Origin: Methanolobus psychrophilus R15
GTDB lineage: Archaea > Halobacteriota > Methanosarcinia > Methanosarcinales > Methanosarcinaceae
Length of the DNA: 64,000 nucleotides
Assembly: GCA_000306725.1 (NCBI GenBank)
Contig: CP003083.1
Coordinates: forward strand, 1,054,001 to 1,118,000
Direction: 5' to 3'
Below, one piece after another: positions 37,351-46,819 of the stretch. The notes below the pieces were generated by a model, which saw only the letters and a program-made list of their open reading frames with translations, had not been told where the DNA came from and ran no database searches. Position numbers and translations under genes: made by a program. Positions within the stretch are counted from its first letter, which is position 1; the number at the start of each line of letters is the position of its first letter.

Positions 37351-38856
37351 TTACGTGCTTCCTCCATTTCCATTGAGCGTTATCACAATCTCCCTAAAAC
37401 TCTCTAAACCCGCTTCGATATTCTCGATAATCTCATTTGCAAGGATATCAGGGTCAGGAAGATTATCAAGGTCTGCTAAGCTCTTGTCCTTAAGCCAGAA
37501 TATATCTAGGCTGGTCTTGTCCCTTGCTATAATCTCTTCGTAGGCGAACCTGCGGAAGCGGCCCTCTGGGTTATCTTCACTCCATGTTTCACTGCGCTTG
37601 TGTCGGTCATCAGGGTTATAGCAACTTATGAAGTCTTCGAGGTCAGCGTATTTCAGGGGATTCTTTTTCAGTGTGTGATGCACGTTAGTCCTGTAATCGT
37701 ATATCCACACCTCTTTTGTCCATGGGTTTTTAGCCGCAGCTTTTGCCTCAAAAAATAGCACGTTCGCCTTAACTCCATTAGCATAAAATATGCCTGTAGG
37801 CAATCTCAATATGGTATGCAGGTCAGTGGTTTCCATGAGTTTCCTGCGAACGGTTTCACCGGCTCCACCCTCGAAGAGAACGTTGTCGGGTAATACCACA
37901 GCTGCATGACCGCCTGCTTTTAGGATAGTGTGTATGTGCTGCACGAAGTTGAGTTGTTTGTTGCTGGTAGTGACCCAGAAGTCCTGGCGGTTATACGTGA
38001 GGTCTTCTTTTTCCTGCTCGCCTTCATTATTAGTGAAGGTCATGCTGCTCTTCTTTCCGAAGGGAGGATTGGTGAGCACGTAGTCATACCGAATTCCGGG
38101 GTCGGCTATGAGAGCATCAGAGTTGGATATCATAGGCTCGCCGTCTATTTCCCCAATGTTGTGCAGGAAGAGGTTCATCAGCGCCAGCCTGCGGGTTCCT
38201 GGGACTATTTCATTGCCTCCGAAGGTCCTGTCTTTCAAAAAACGACTCTGTTCCTTGTCAAGCTGATTATGTGATTGCTTTGATGTGAGGAAGTCATAGG
38301 CAGCAAGGAAGAACCCACCAGTACCGCAGCAAGGGTCACCTATGGTCTTCATTGGCTGTGGACGCAGGCACTCAACCATGACCTTGATAAGCGGCCTGGG
38401 TGTGAAGTATTGACCTGCCCCGCTCTTTGTGTCCTCTGCATTTTTCTGTAGCAGGCCTTCATATATCTCGCCCTTGGTGTCAACACCCATCATGACCCAG
38501 CTTTCTTTGTCAATCATATCGATGACCTTATAGAGCATTGCAGGGTCGCTTATTTTATTCTGGGCCTTGAGGAATATCTGTCCAAGCATCCCCGGCTTTT
38601 TTGCAAGCTCATCCAGCAAGTTCCTGTAATGAGTGTCAAGCTCAGCTCCTCTCTTTTGCTTAAGCACATCCCATCTATACTCCTCTGGGATGCCAATATC
38701 TCTGTTATATGGCGGTTTCCTGTACTCGTCTGCCATTTTGAGGAATATGAGAAAGGTCAGCTGCTCCAGATAATCTCCATAGCTCACGCCGCCATCACGC
38801 AATACATTGCAGAAGCTCCACACTTTTGATACAACAGATGAATTATTTTCAGACAT
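37351..38856 (-). CDS. hsdM: Type I restriction-modification, methyltransferase subunit HsdM
   Basis: 501 residues. Adenine-N6 methyltransferase of the HsdM kind: N-terminal helical domain, SAM-binding motif GDPCCGTGGFF (about residues 173-183), catalytic NPPF (263-266). With HsdS it methylates host sites; with HsdR it cuts unmodified DNA. It is the last gene of hsdR-hsdS-hsdM, 35 bases after hsdS. The length is normal and no break is seen. Confidence 0.96.
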   Translation of the reverse strand: MSENNSSVVSKVWSFCNVLRDGGVSYGDYLEQLTFLIFLKMADEYRKPPYNRDIGIPEEYRWDVLKQKRGAELDTHYRNLLDELAKKPGMLGQIFLKAQNKISDPAMLYKVIDMIDKESWVMMGVDTKGEIYEGLLQKNAEDTKSGAGQYFTPRPLIKVMVECLRPQPMKTIGDPCCGTGGFFLAAYDFLTSKQSHNQLDKEQSRFLKDRTFGGNEIVPGTRRLALMNLFLHNIGEIDGEPMISNSDALIADPGIRYDYVLTNPPFGKKSSMTFTNNEGEQEKEDLTYNRQDFWVTTSNKQLNFVQHIHTILKAGGHAAVVLPDNVLFEGGAGETVRRKLMETTDLHTILRLPTGIFYANGVKANVLFFEAKAAAKNPWTKEVWIYDYRTNVHHTLKKNPLKYADLEDFISCYNPDDRHKRSETWSEDNPEGRFRRFAYEEIIARDKTSLDIFWLKDKSLADLDNLPDPDILANEIIENIEAGLESFREIVITLNGNGGST

Positions 38857-38891
38857 ATTATAAACCTTTGATAATAGACAATATAATGATA

Positions 38892-40262
38892 TTATTTTGC
38901 GGTAGCTTTCTCAGCCTTGATTCTTTCCAACAGCTTCTCAGCCGGCTCCCAGTCAGGTGCACTTCTCACTTCTTCGAGTTCCCTTTCATTGAGCAGCTTA
39001 CCTTCGAACGCTTTTTTCAGAATACTCTGCCGCAGCGCCTCAGCCTTCTCCAGATTCTCCACAATGTCCTGCTCCAGTTTATCACAGACTGAAAGGCGCG
39101 TTTCAATTTGCTGGACGATGGCTTGTTGTTCGGGAAAGGAACAGAGTGGAAAATTAATGGAATATAAAATGGTTTGATTAAGGAATAACCTTGTAGAACC
39201 TTTGCACAATTCTTTTACTTGTTCTCTTACATTGCCACCTTGGAAAAGATAAACAAAGTACTTTGTGGAAATAAGACTACTATTTAGTCGTATTCTCATT
39301 AGATTTGTTGAAATTATCCCCTCTTTTATCTTTTCAGGTATAGCACAAATCTCTCCAACGGTTCCTGACCTTGAAATAATAATATCATTTGGTTGGACTT
39401 TAAATGCTTCCAATTCATGGAATTTTCTTTCAGTGATGAATATCTTATTTGGCATTCTAAAAACGCCTTCGCCAATGTTTTCTATTCCATAAACTGGAAT
39501 TCCACTCGCTTGATGTTCGTGTTTTTTTAAAGATGTTCCAAAAGGTCCAGTTTTCATTCCATTCTTTGAATCTTCTAAAATAGAATCAATTTTAACCCAG
39601 CGCCAATCATCCGGCAGATTGACCTGCTGCTCCCGCCATTTCCTTGTAAGCTCGCCCTCAAAAGCTTTCTTTAACACTGCCTGCCGGTAAACTTTGAGCT
39701 GCCCCTGTGCCAGTCTGAGATTGATGATGCCGTTGTCAAGGTCGCTGAAGAGTTGCTCGAGTTTGGAGACTATAGCGCGCTGTTCGGGGAAGGGCGGGAG
39801 ATTAAAATTTATATTTTCGATATCAGTTTTTCGAACTGATGGAACAGTAGTTGCTCTTGAATAATCTTCAAGTTTTAATCTAACTAGAAAATAGTATAAA
39901 AATAAATCTAGACAAAGCACCTCGTTGGCTTTTATTCCAATAGCATTATTGTCTACGATAGCTGGTTCTTTAGTAATTGCTCTTCTATTAAGCTTAAGTG
40001 CCTCCCCAATCTTAGCAAAGACAATTGTATTAATAGGATACGGTTTTGCCTTTAACTGTTTTAGCTCCAAGTCGTCAATGTAATTTACACACTCATTTAA
40101 GTATCTATTTCCAGCTTGAACGTTTTTTGATATGTCCCCAACTTTGAAAAATGGATATTTGCCATTTGATTTTCCTTGAAGATTTTTTGGAAAACCATAA
40201 CCGGAATAAATATCAGTAATATCACTCAGTGAACATTCTAACCATCGGTTTCTTTCTTCCAT
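38892..40262 (-). CDS. hsdS: Type I restriction-modification, specificity subunit HsdS
   Basis: 456 residues. Two target-recognition domains, each followed by a conserved helix: LPPFPEQRAIVSKLEQLFSD near residue 155 and FPEQQAIVQQIETRLSV near 380. Repeated VLKKAFEGELTRKWREQ and ILKKAFEGKLLNERE mark the half-repeat structure. It sets the bipartite DNA site. It starts two bases after the hsdR stop, so expression is coupled. Confidence 0.95.
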   Translation of the reverse strand: MEERNRWLECSLSDITDIYSGYGFPKNLQGKSNGKYPFFKVGDISKNVQAGNRYLNECVNYIDDLELKQLKAKPYPINTIVFAKIGEALKLNRRAITKEPAIVDNNAIGIKANEVLCLDLFLYYFLVRLKLEDYSRATTVPSVRKTDIENINFNLPPFPEQRAIVSKLEQLFSDLDNGIINLRLAQGQLKVYRQAVLKKAFEGELTRKWREQQVNLPDDWRWVKIDSILEDSKNGMKTGPFGTSLKKHEHQASGIPVYGIENIGEGVFRMPNKIFITERKFHELEAFKVQPNDIIISRSGTVGEICAIPEKIKEGIISTNLMRIRLNSSLISTKYFVYLFQGGNVREQVKELCKGSTRLFLNQTILYSINFPLCSFPEQQAIVQQIETRLSVCDKLEQDIVENLEKAEALRQSILKKAFEGKLLNERELEEVRSAPDWEPAEKLLERIKAEKATAK

Positions 40263-40264
40263 TT

Positions 40265-43027
40265 TTAAGCCGCCAGTGCCTCATTCAATTCACTAATAAT
40301 CCCGTTCATCTCGTCACCAAAGAGCTGATACATCCTGCCCCGTCCCCCTAAGGTGTCGAAGGGTTGATAATCCAAGTCCTCGAGCTCCAGATGGAAACTG
40401 TTGGTAACATGGTCCTTTATCATGCGCAACCAGTTCATCTGCTCCTCATTGAACTTCAAGGTTCCGGCTTGCTTGCTAAAAACCCATTCCTGGAAGTTAC
40501 GGTTCACAGTCAGGTCGTAAGCGGTCAATACAGAGTCTATCTCAGTAACCCTGCGAATAAGTGATACAAGGGCCGTAAGCTCGCTTCTGGGGGAATTACC
40601 ATTGACCTTCTCAAGCTGCTCATAAGCCTGCCACACCCGCGTCGGTGCTAACTGAGGCTTGTCCATTTTCAGTCGCTTCAACACCTCCTTAATCATTTCA
40701 AAGGTCACTTCCCTGCGCTTGTAGGGCTGATTATAAAATATTTTCAGCGCGGTAATCTCATCCTTGTGTGATTCCAAGTATGCCTTAAAATCGATGATAA
40801 TCTCATCTGCCCTCAACACAGCGTCCCTGTCCCATTCGGCCCTAGTTACAGTATCAATATTCACTGTATCAATAATCTGTTCATGAACTCTGCGCACATT
40901 TTCAATATACTCGTTCAGCTCGCCTGAGAAAGTCGACCTTGCAACATCAATAAGTTCCTGTTGTGCTTTTGCCTTAGCCTCACCCCCTTGAATCTCCGGT
41001 TGTCTCAACTGTATTTCAAAAGCCTTAGAATCAATAACATCAGGATTATACGCACTAAGCAAATCGTTCACAGCTTGACTAAATGTTTTTCCACCGGCCT
41101 TTGTAGCAAAGGCTTCCTTCTCTTCCTCAGTGAGTTGCCTGCCAAGTCTGGCCAGCCGGTTAGCAAGCGACACATAAAGGTCCTCGTCCTTTGCACCCAT
41201 CGTCACAGCCGCAAGCAGGTCTTTCAGAGCCACCCCTTTCTTGCGCTCCAGAGGTCTGCTATCGGTCTTCATGGACTTAGTCACACCCACAGCATCCACA
41301 ACCACAAAATGCGTCTTTGCAGAAGCAACCGAAGGAGTCACCTTCTTGAGGTCATCGAATCCCATGATTCTCGTGCCACGCCCCTTCATCTGCTCGAAGT
41401 AATTACGGCTCTTCACATCCCTCATGAAAAGCAGACATTCTAGTGGTTTCACGTCGGTGCCTGTTGCTATCATATCTACTGTTACAGCTATCCTGGGATT
41501 GTAATCATTGCGGAAAGCCGAAAGCACAGACTTTGGGTCATCGCCTTCCTCAGGTTTATAGGTCACCTTCTTGCAAAAAGCATTGCCTTCCCCGAACTCT
41601 TCCCTCACAATCTGTATAATATCATCAGCATGACTGTCGGTCTTCGCGAATATCAGGGTTTTTGGAACTTCTTGCCTGCCCGGAAAAATCTCAGGCAACT
41701 TGTCCTTAAAGGTTCTAATCACATTCCGCATCTGACTGGGATTAACAACATCCTTGTCAAGCTTACTCGATGTGTATATGTAGTCATCGTCCAGTTGCTC
41801 CCAGCGTTTCCTTCGGCTGAGTTTTTCCCGCTTGTCCACAAATTCCTTCGCTTTTATCTGTGCCCCGTTCTTGGTTATCTCGGTTTCGATAGTGTACACA
41901 TCATAGCCTACATTAACACCATCAGCAACCGCGTTCTCATGACTGTATTCACTGACAACATTCTCATTGAAGAAACCGAATGTTCTCTTATCCGGCGTCG
42001 CTGTCAGCCCTATCAGGAAAGCATCAAAATAATCCAGCACCTGCTGCCACAGGTTGTATATCGAACGATGACACTCGTCGATAACCACAAAATCGAATGT
42101 CTCGATTGGTATCTTCTCATTATAAACTACAGGTAGTGGTTCCTTAGGCTGCCATCCCTTCTCAGCAGGATTCTCCTTTTCCATATCCTCATCCAGCTCT
42201 TCATCCTTTAGTATCGAATAAAGACGCTGTATGGTCGAGATGCACACCTGGCTGTCCGATGATATGTAACTCGAACGCAGCCTCTGGACATTATATAATT
42301 CAGTGAACTTACGATTATCATCGTTTGGTACATAGGCCATAAACTCCTGTTCAGCCTGCTCCCCAAGGTTCCTGGTATCAACAAGGAACAATATCTTCTT
42401 CGCATCTGCATATTTCAGCAGCCGATAAATGAATGTGATAGCAGTATAGGTCTTCCCGGAACCCGTTGCCATCTGTATCAGTGCCCTCGGGCGATTGTCT
42501 TTAAATGATTCCTCGAGCTTGACAATTGCCCTCACCTGACAATCCCGCATTCCCCTTGTCCCAAGCCCCGGAATGTCATGAAGTCTTGTCCTCAGTGATT
42601 TATCCTTCCCCAGCCATCCCCTAAAGGTCTCAGGTCTATGAAAAGAAAAAACTGGCCTAGACCTAGGCTTAGGGTCACGGTAGTCGGTAAACCTTGTCAA
42701 TTCCCCATTGCTCTCATAAACGAAAGGTAACGGCCCATTATCTAAATACTTTAGCTTGCTTGACGCATACCCCAAAGACTGTTCCTCAACAGCTGTCAGT
42801 TTGTGTCCTTCCTCAGCCTTCTTAGCCTCAATAATCCCAACAGGCGACCTATCAATAAAGAGGACATAATCAGCAGGTCCTACATCTGTCAGATATTCCT
42901 TAATCGCAATCCCCTGCGATACTTTCCAGTCTATTCTGTCTTTCTCTTGCACTACCCAGCCAGAATTAATTAGTTTTCCATCAATAGTATCTCTGGCTTT
43001 TTGTTCAGGGCTCTGGTTTTGAATCAT
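40265..43027 (-). CDS. hsdR: Type I restriction-modification, endonuclease/translocase HsdR
   Basis: 920 residues. N-terminal PD-(D/E)xK nuclease region (DVGPADYVLFIDR, GIIEAKKA; about residues 48-72), then a superfamily 2 motor: Walker A ATGSGKT (near 188), DECH box (317-320), SLTATP-like LTATPDKRTFGFF, and RGTRIMG (motif VI). It translocates DNA and cuts when complexes collide. First gene of the operon; its promoter must lie in 43028-43100. HTH-like C-terminal part ends near SELNEALAA. Confidence 0.96.
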   Translation of the reverse strand: MIQNQSPEQKARDTIDGKLINSGWVVQEKDRIDWKVSQGIAIKEYLTDVGPADYVLFIDRSPVGIIEAKKAEEGHKLTAVEEQSLGYASSKLKYLDNGPLPFVYESNGELTRFTDYRDPKPRSRPVFSFHRPETFRGWLGKDKSLRTRLHDIPGLGTRGMRDCQVRAIVKLEESFKDNRPRALIQMATGSGKTYTAITFIYRLLKYADAKKILFLVDTRNLGEQAEQEFMAYVPNDDNRKFTELYNVQRLRSSYISSDSQVCISTIQRLYSILKDEELDEDMEKENPAEKGWQPKEPLPVVYNEKIPIETFDFVVIDECHRSIYNLWQQVLDYFDAFLIGLTATPDKRTFGFFNENVVSEYSHENAVADGVNVGYDVYTIETEITKNGAQIKAKEFVDKREKLSRRKRWEQLDDDYIYTSSKLDKDVVNPSQMRNVIRTFKDKLPEIFPGRQEVPKTLIFAKTDSHADDIIQIVREEFGEGNAFCKKVTYKPEEGDDPKSVLSAFRNDYNPRIAVTVDMIATGTDVKPLECLLFMRDVKSRNYFEQMKGRGTRIMGFDDLKKVTPSVASAKTHFVVVDAVGVTKSMKTDSRPLERKKGVALKDLLAAVTMGAKDEDLYVSLANRLARLGRQLTEEEKEAFATKAGGKTFSQAVNDLLSAYNPDVIDSKAFEIQLRQPEIQGGEAKAKAQQELIDVARSTFSGELNEYIENVRRVHEQIIDTVNIDTVTRAEWDRDAVLRADEIIIDFKAYLESHKDEITALKIFYNQPYKRREVTFEMIKEVLKRLKMDKPQLAPTRVWQAYEQLEKVNGNSPRSELTALVSLIRRVTEIDSVLTAYDLTVNRNFQEWVFSKQAGTLKFNEEQMNWLRMIKDHVTNSFHLELEDLDYQPFDTLGGRGRMYQLFGDEMNGIISELNEALAA

Positions 43028-43686
43028 ACCTTTTTCGTCCGCAAGTTTTCAAGATAGACATTCAGAATGGCAGATTATAAGTAACTGGATAAAGAATATC
43101 ATTCCCATTCCATATAAATATTTATACTAACTCTCAAGTAGCCTCTTTTTATCTCACACTTGAATAAAGTAAATGGAGATAAAGAACCTAAAAGATGGAT
43201 AATACCCCCTATAAACTCCATTAGTTTATACTTATTACATATGCGGGGGTACGTCGATATGTCCCTCAAAAAAATGCAACTCCCCGCCGCCCCCGAACCC
43301 CACGCACACAGCCTACGCGCTGTTGCGTGCACTCAAGCACACCGACGTAAGAGGACGAAAACCCACACGCCCTGCCTTTTTGGTGCTGGGCTTACAGATT
43401 AGAGTTATATGTCGAACTTTTAACGAGCAGCAACCTCTGCACCCGAATCGATTCTTTTTCAGATACCCTGCAATGCGGTCAACCAGTACCTGACACTAGC
43501 ACATCAACCTCTCGGTAAAAGCCCCGCTTCGACCCTCACAGGGCTTTTAAACACGTATGAATAGTACAAGAATAACCCCATTTTGAACACACCAAGAGAC
43601 AGTTTTTAGTGCCCGCTAAAAAACTATCTTGAACTTGTGAATTAACATAGTTTTATTAAGTTTAGAAACAATTTTCCAATATAATT
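43028..43686. other. Intergenic region upstream of hsdR
   Basis: 659 bases with no gene I can support; an 80-codon frame at 43160 lacks a ribosome site and has a composition unlike protein. It holds a hairpin CACGCACACAGC / GCTGTTGCGTG (43300-43328) in an unusually C-rich stretch, a copy of the dispersed motif (43361-43376), and an AT-rich terminator-like hairpin AGTTTTTAG / CTAAAAAACT (43601-43625). Confidence 0.5.
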
Positions 43687-44031
43687 ATGTCCGACAATTT
43701 TCTTTCAGATGCTGGAATTACTCTAGGTGAAGGATTTACTGGTGGAATTGCTTTTTTAATTGGACTTAAATTTGGAGTTCCAATAGATGAAGGTGGACTT
43801 GGGCTTTTTGTTGCTGAGGAAATGCTCGAAGCATCTAAACAAGTGGCTCCAACTGCAAATTATTCTTCAGCAGAGTCACTCCTAATGTTTGTAAGTTTCT
43901 TTATATTTGTTATTTCAATAATAGCGTTATTTGTAAGTATTACACGAATTGGTGACTGGAAAATAGGTGCATTACTATATGGTATTGGTTTTATCTTTGG
44001 AGCAATAATTATTCTGTCTGCCCTCCCATAA
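43687..44031 (+). CDS. Small three-helix membrane protein
   Basis: 114 residues. A short Gly-rich start (GITLGEGFTGGIAFLIGLKF), then two clear membrane helices (LLMFVSFFIFVISIIALFV; IGALLYGIGFIFGAIIILS). No known family. Start ATG at 43687 with no strong ribosome site but an AT-rich promoter-like stretch upstream, so a leaderless transcript is possible. Confidence 0.55.
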   Translation: MSDNFLSDAGITLGEGFTGGIAFLIGLKFGVPIDEGGLGLFVAEEMLEASKQVAPTANYSSAESLLMFVSFFIFVISIIALFVSITRIGDWKIGALLYGIGFIFGAIIILSALP

Positions 44032-44479
44032 ATCCAAATCAATTATATAATCAACACTGAATACATATTTCACCCACATGCCCTGCCTGTGTAATATACG
44101 ATTCCACAAATATTTAATCGATATCTGGCATTACAGTCACTAAAAAAAGAATAACTATCGGAAATAATACAGAAAGTATATATTCATTCAAAGCATATTG
44201 GTATATATGGCTCAGCGGCTATGCATGACATCCAAATGTTTCAGACCTAACTGATTTGTATATTTCTGCCGTTATACTCCTTTAAAGCCGCCTGAGCCTT
44301 TTTTCTGCTTATGACTTGCAAAGGCTAATTGCAGAATCACTTCCCACACACTGAATTAAAAAACATATTGATTAACCCTTGTTTTCTTTACGCCGAATCC
44401 ATCTTAAAAGTATAAATACCATCTCTTATGTTGTGCTAAAAAGGGGTTAGGGAAGCTGTGAAATAGGCTCGTATTCAAA
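44032..44479. other. Intergenic region without a supported gene
   Basis: 448 AT-rich bases. Only a copy of the dispersed motif (CCCACATGCCCTGCCTG at 44073-44089) stands out. No ORF with a ribosome site and no convincing RNA gene is seen. Confidence 0.4.
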
Positions 44480-45094
44480 TCAAACCGGCACTTCTCGTTC
44501 TTCATATTTAGTGACTGTTCTATATTTAGTAACTGTTCTATACTTAGTAACTGGTTTTGTAATGGTTTTTGTACCCGGTGTTACATAATAATTTATATTA
44601 TAATTTTCACCAGCACTAATATCAAATTCCTCTCTGAATGTTACTGATTCACCCGGGACAATATACTTTGAAGTAGATTTTGACTCATCAGGGTTATTCA
44701 ATGTTGAAATTGTTTGTGCTACGCTAAAAATTCCACTTTCAGAATCTACATTTCTAACAGTAACTTCTCCATATGCCCATACATCAAAACCTTTATAAAA
44801 ATTACTTTTAGTGGCACTTACGACTTCATATTTCAGATTTATTATCTCATCTTCATATGCAGTATATGGTTCTTCTTCGGTATAGGATTCTTGCACTTCA
44901 TAGGGCACTTTAATAATTTTTGTTCTTTGAATTGGCTCACTTGTTTCTTCTACAAAATAGGTAGAAGATGACGACCCATCGTCAGAAGATGACGACTCAT
45001 CGTCAGAAGATGACGACCCATCATCAGAAGTACATCCTGAAACAAATACAGTTAGAATTATTAACAGAATCATATATTTAAATTTAGCATCCAA
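44480..45094 (-). CDS. Lipoprotein with DDGSSSS repeats
   Basis: 204 residues. A lipoprotein signal with lipobox (LIILTVFVSGCTSD) ends in a Cys for lipid attachment. Next comes a linker of three seven-residue repeats (SDDGSSS-type; three 21-bp DNA units at 44963-45025), then a beta-rich domain and a C-terminal repeat KYRTVTKYRTVTKYEE (18-bp units). The folded middle (KYEVVSATKSNFYKGFDVWAYGE...) looks like a small FxLYD/DUF4352-like immunoglobulin fold. A surface-exposed cargo protein of the element; role unknown. Confidence 0.7.
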   Translation of the reverse strand: MDAKFKYMILLIILTVFVSGCTSDDGSSSSDDESSSSDDGSSSSTYFVEETSEPIQRTKIIKVPYEVQESYTEEEPYTAYEDEIINLKYEVVSATKSNFYKGFDVWAYGEVTVRNVDSESGIFSVAQTISTLNNPDESKSTSKYIVPGESVTFREEFDISAGENYNINYYVTPGTKTITKPVTKYRTVTKYRTVTKYEEREVPV

Positions 45095-45601
45095 TGTTAT
45101 CCTACCCCTATAAAATTTTATAACTGGAATATATACAATATTTAACTATTATGATAAAACGATAGTGTTAAGTATGTATATATACTTTATGGAAAAAATT
45201 ACGCACGTTTCTACTTGGGGTTCTCTAGTAGTAACCTTATTCCTGCACATTAACTCTACCTTAAAGATATCTATATTATACAGATATTATAAAAATGGGA
45301 TTGGAATTTCGAAACCTTTCTTGTAAACAACGGAAGTTTATTAAATCGCATTCTTTCTATGATAATCGGTTGCAGATGGGATTTAGAAGGCTAGAAAGTA
45401 AATACGAACAATTTAATATGGTATTCAATGGATTGTTGGATGTTGCAGGATGTGCTTGAAAAAGACATGAGGGCCGTTTTGGAACAGGTTCACCCTATTC
45501 GACATTTTCACAAATCGCGTACAAAGGGCTTCATGACTAACCTATACAAGACATCAACCTAACTCTCAAGTCCCTGCCTCGGCCCTCAGAAGGGCATCTT
45601 G
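45095..45601. other. Intergenic region with a weak ORF
   Basis: A 44-codon frame (45428-45562, plus strand; MDCWMLQDVLEKDMRAVLEQ start) has no ribosome site and is uncertain; it may be a gene remnant. A small hairpin GCCCT-CAGA-AGGGC at 45582-45595 lies just past the 3' end of the next gene and may terminate it. Nothing else is visible. Confidence 0.35.
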
Positions 45602-45883
45602 TCACTTTTTAACGTAAATGCGCTGATGCAAGTAATTCTCTTTAAGAAATTCATTAAATTGTATCAGTTCACCCTCACTTAAGGGCATCCCATACGTTCG
45701 ACTTCTGTCAGCGACCCATTCATCCAATTTTATCTGTAATTGCTCATCATTCTTATTTTGTTTTATAAACGCCAAACAATCCCTTATAAAAAATCGTTGT
45801 TCTTTTTTTGGGAATGTCTTCGGTGATGGGTTAATATAGCCCAGCTTGTAAGAGTTATCAAATTCGTGTAATCGACTTTGCAT
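45602..45883 (-). CDS. Small hypothetical protein
   Basis: 93 residues, soluble, with a basic centre (KTFPKKEQRFFIRDCLAFIK) and an acidic helix (DEQLQIKLDEWVADRSR). No family recognised. Only weak ribosome-binding sequence (GAGCTGAG) precedes the ATG. A DNA-binding or regulatory role is possible given its position beside the iterons, but the sequence does not show it. Confidence 0.5.
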   Translation of the reverse strand: MQSRLHEFDNSYKLGYINPSPKTFPKKEQRFFIRDCLAFIKQNKNDEQLQIKLDEWVADRSRTYGMPLSEGELIQFNEFLKENYLHQRIYVKK

Positions 45884-46015
45884 AGTCTCAGCTCCTCGAA
45901 TATTATTAAAAACAATCCGCAGCGCAGCTATTTATAATTTTGCGGCTCTTGATATCGTTATTTCCGCCCACAGGGGGCCTGCCTGTGAGTTTAGTTGGGG
46001 GCTTTAGGGATGGAA

Positions 46016-46119
46016 GAAACAATGGCCGCACAAAAGCGAGGAGGCTCCGCGTAGCGGAACCGAGCTAATGCGGCGACGAGCGCAGCGAGGCGGAGCATTG
46101 AATTTGCGGCTATTGTTTC
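46016..46119. ncRNA. GC-rich structured block, candidate RNA
   Basis: GAAACAATGGCCGCA (46016-46030) pairs with TGCGGCTATTGTTTC (46105-46119) at 14 of 15 positions. Inside, GCTCCGC (46044-46050) pairs with GCGGAGC (46090-46096), and TGCG/CGCA (46069/46081) close an inner loop. The block is far more GC-rich than its AT-rich surroundings, with no ORF. It could be a structured RNA (for example copy control) or a DNA cruciform of the replication region. Confidence 0.4.
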
Positions 46120-46313
46120 GTAATATGAGAACACAGCACTCAAAGCCCTATCCTTGCCCTTCCTTGCCCTCGCAAGTGATGGTTAAGGTGTAAGTATGGT
46201 CTGAAACAGAAGGGCTTTAAAAGGGCTACTGGTAATGTTATGTAAAATTTTCGACAGCATGCAGCGCAGGCAGGGCCTGTGGAGGCATTCATTCTAAAAG
46301 TTATTTCATGTTT

Positions 46314-46812
46314 GAGATTTTGGTAGTGGAAGACGTTGTGAAGGGAGATTTTGGTAGTGGAAAATTTTGTGAAATATAGCAGTTCTTTAAACAATTTACT
46401 GTCTTTTAACTCTGCCTATAGCAAAATCCCCTCCTTGTAGTGTCTATAGATAGCGTTGTCTCTTTTTACAATCCCAAAATCTCAGGGTTGGGGATTTTGG
46501 TATAGGCAATGAATATTCAATAATATAATCAATATCAGTAGTAATAATTAATTATATTATATTCCTATACTAAAATCCCCAAAATCCCCTAAAATTAGAG
46601 ATAGGTGCGTTCAATATAAAATAGGTATTTTGATGAAGGTCTGAACCTACCTTAACCTCTCTCAAAAAAGGGGATTTTGGGGATTTTAGTAGTGGCAGTG
46701 AAGATTTTCACACACTTTGAAAAATGAATGGGGATTTTGGTATAGGCAAAGAATGCTTGATGTCAAAATCGACATCGGTAAAAAATAGGTTGAGGGGATT
46801 TTGGTGGCGGCA
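46314..46812 (+). repeat. Iteron array, candidate replication origin
   Basis: Eight copies of a 17-19-bp repeat, consensus GGGGATTTTGGTATAGGCA. Six are direct (46314, 46343, 46490, 46679, 46730, 46794) and two inverted (46413-46431, 46564-46580). A very AT-rich stretch (about 46510-46563) lies between copies and would serve as the unwinding region. The array ends eight bases before the stop of the AAA+ ATPase gene. Iterons with an AT-rich core next to a replication gene are the standard plasmid origin design. Confidence 0.8.
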
Positions 46813-46819
46813 ATACCGA

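Noticed and set aside
43160-43402. 80-codon frame upstream of hsdR
   Set aside because: No ribosome site; biased composition from a C-rich hairpin region and a dispersed-motif copy.
46140-46394. 84-codon frame across the first iterons
   Set aside because: It runs through iterons and the dispersed motif and has no ribosome site; better explained as origin DNA.
46314-46812. CRISPR array
   Set aside because: The repeats are 17-19 bases, unevenly spaced, in both orientations and without uniform spacers or cas genes; they are iterons. No CRISPR is seen elsewhere in the window.
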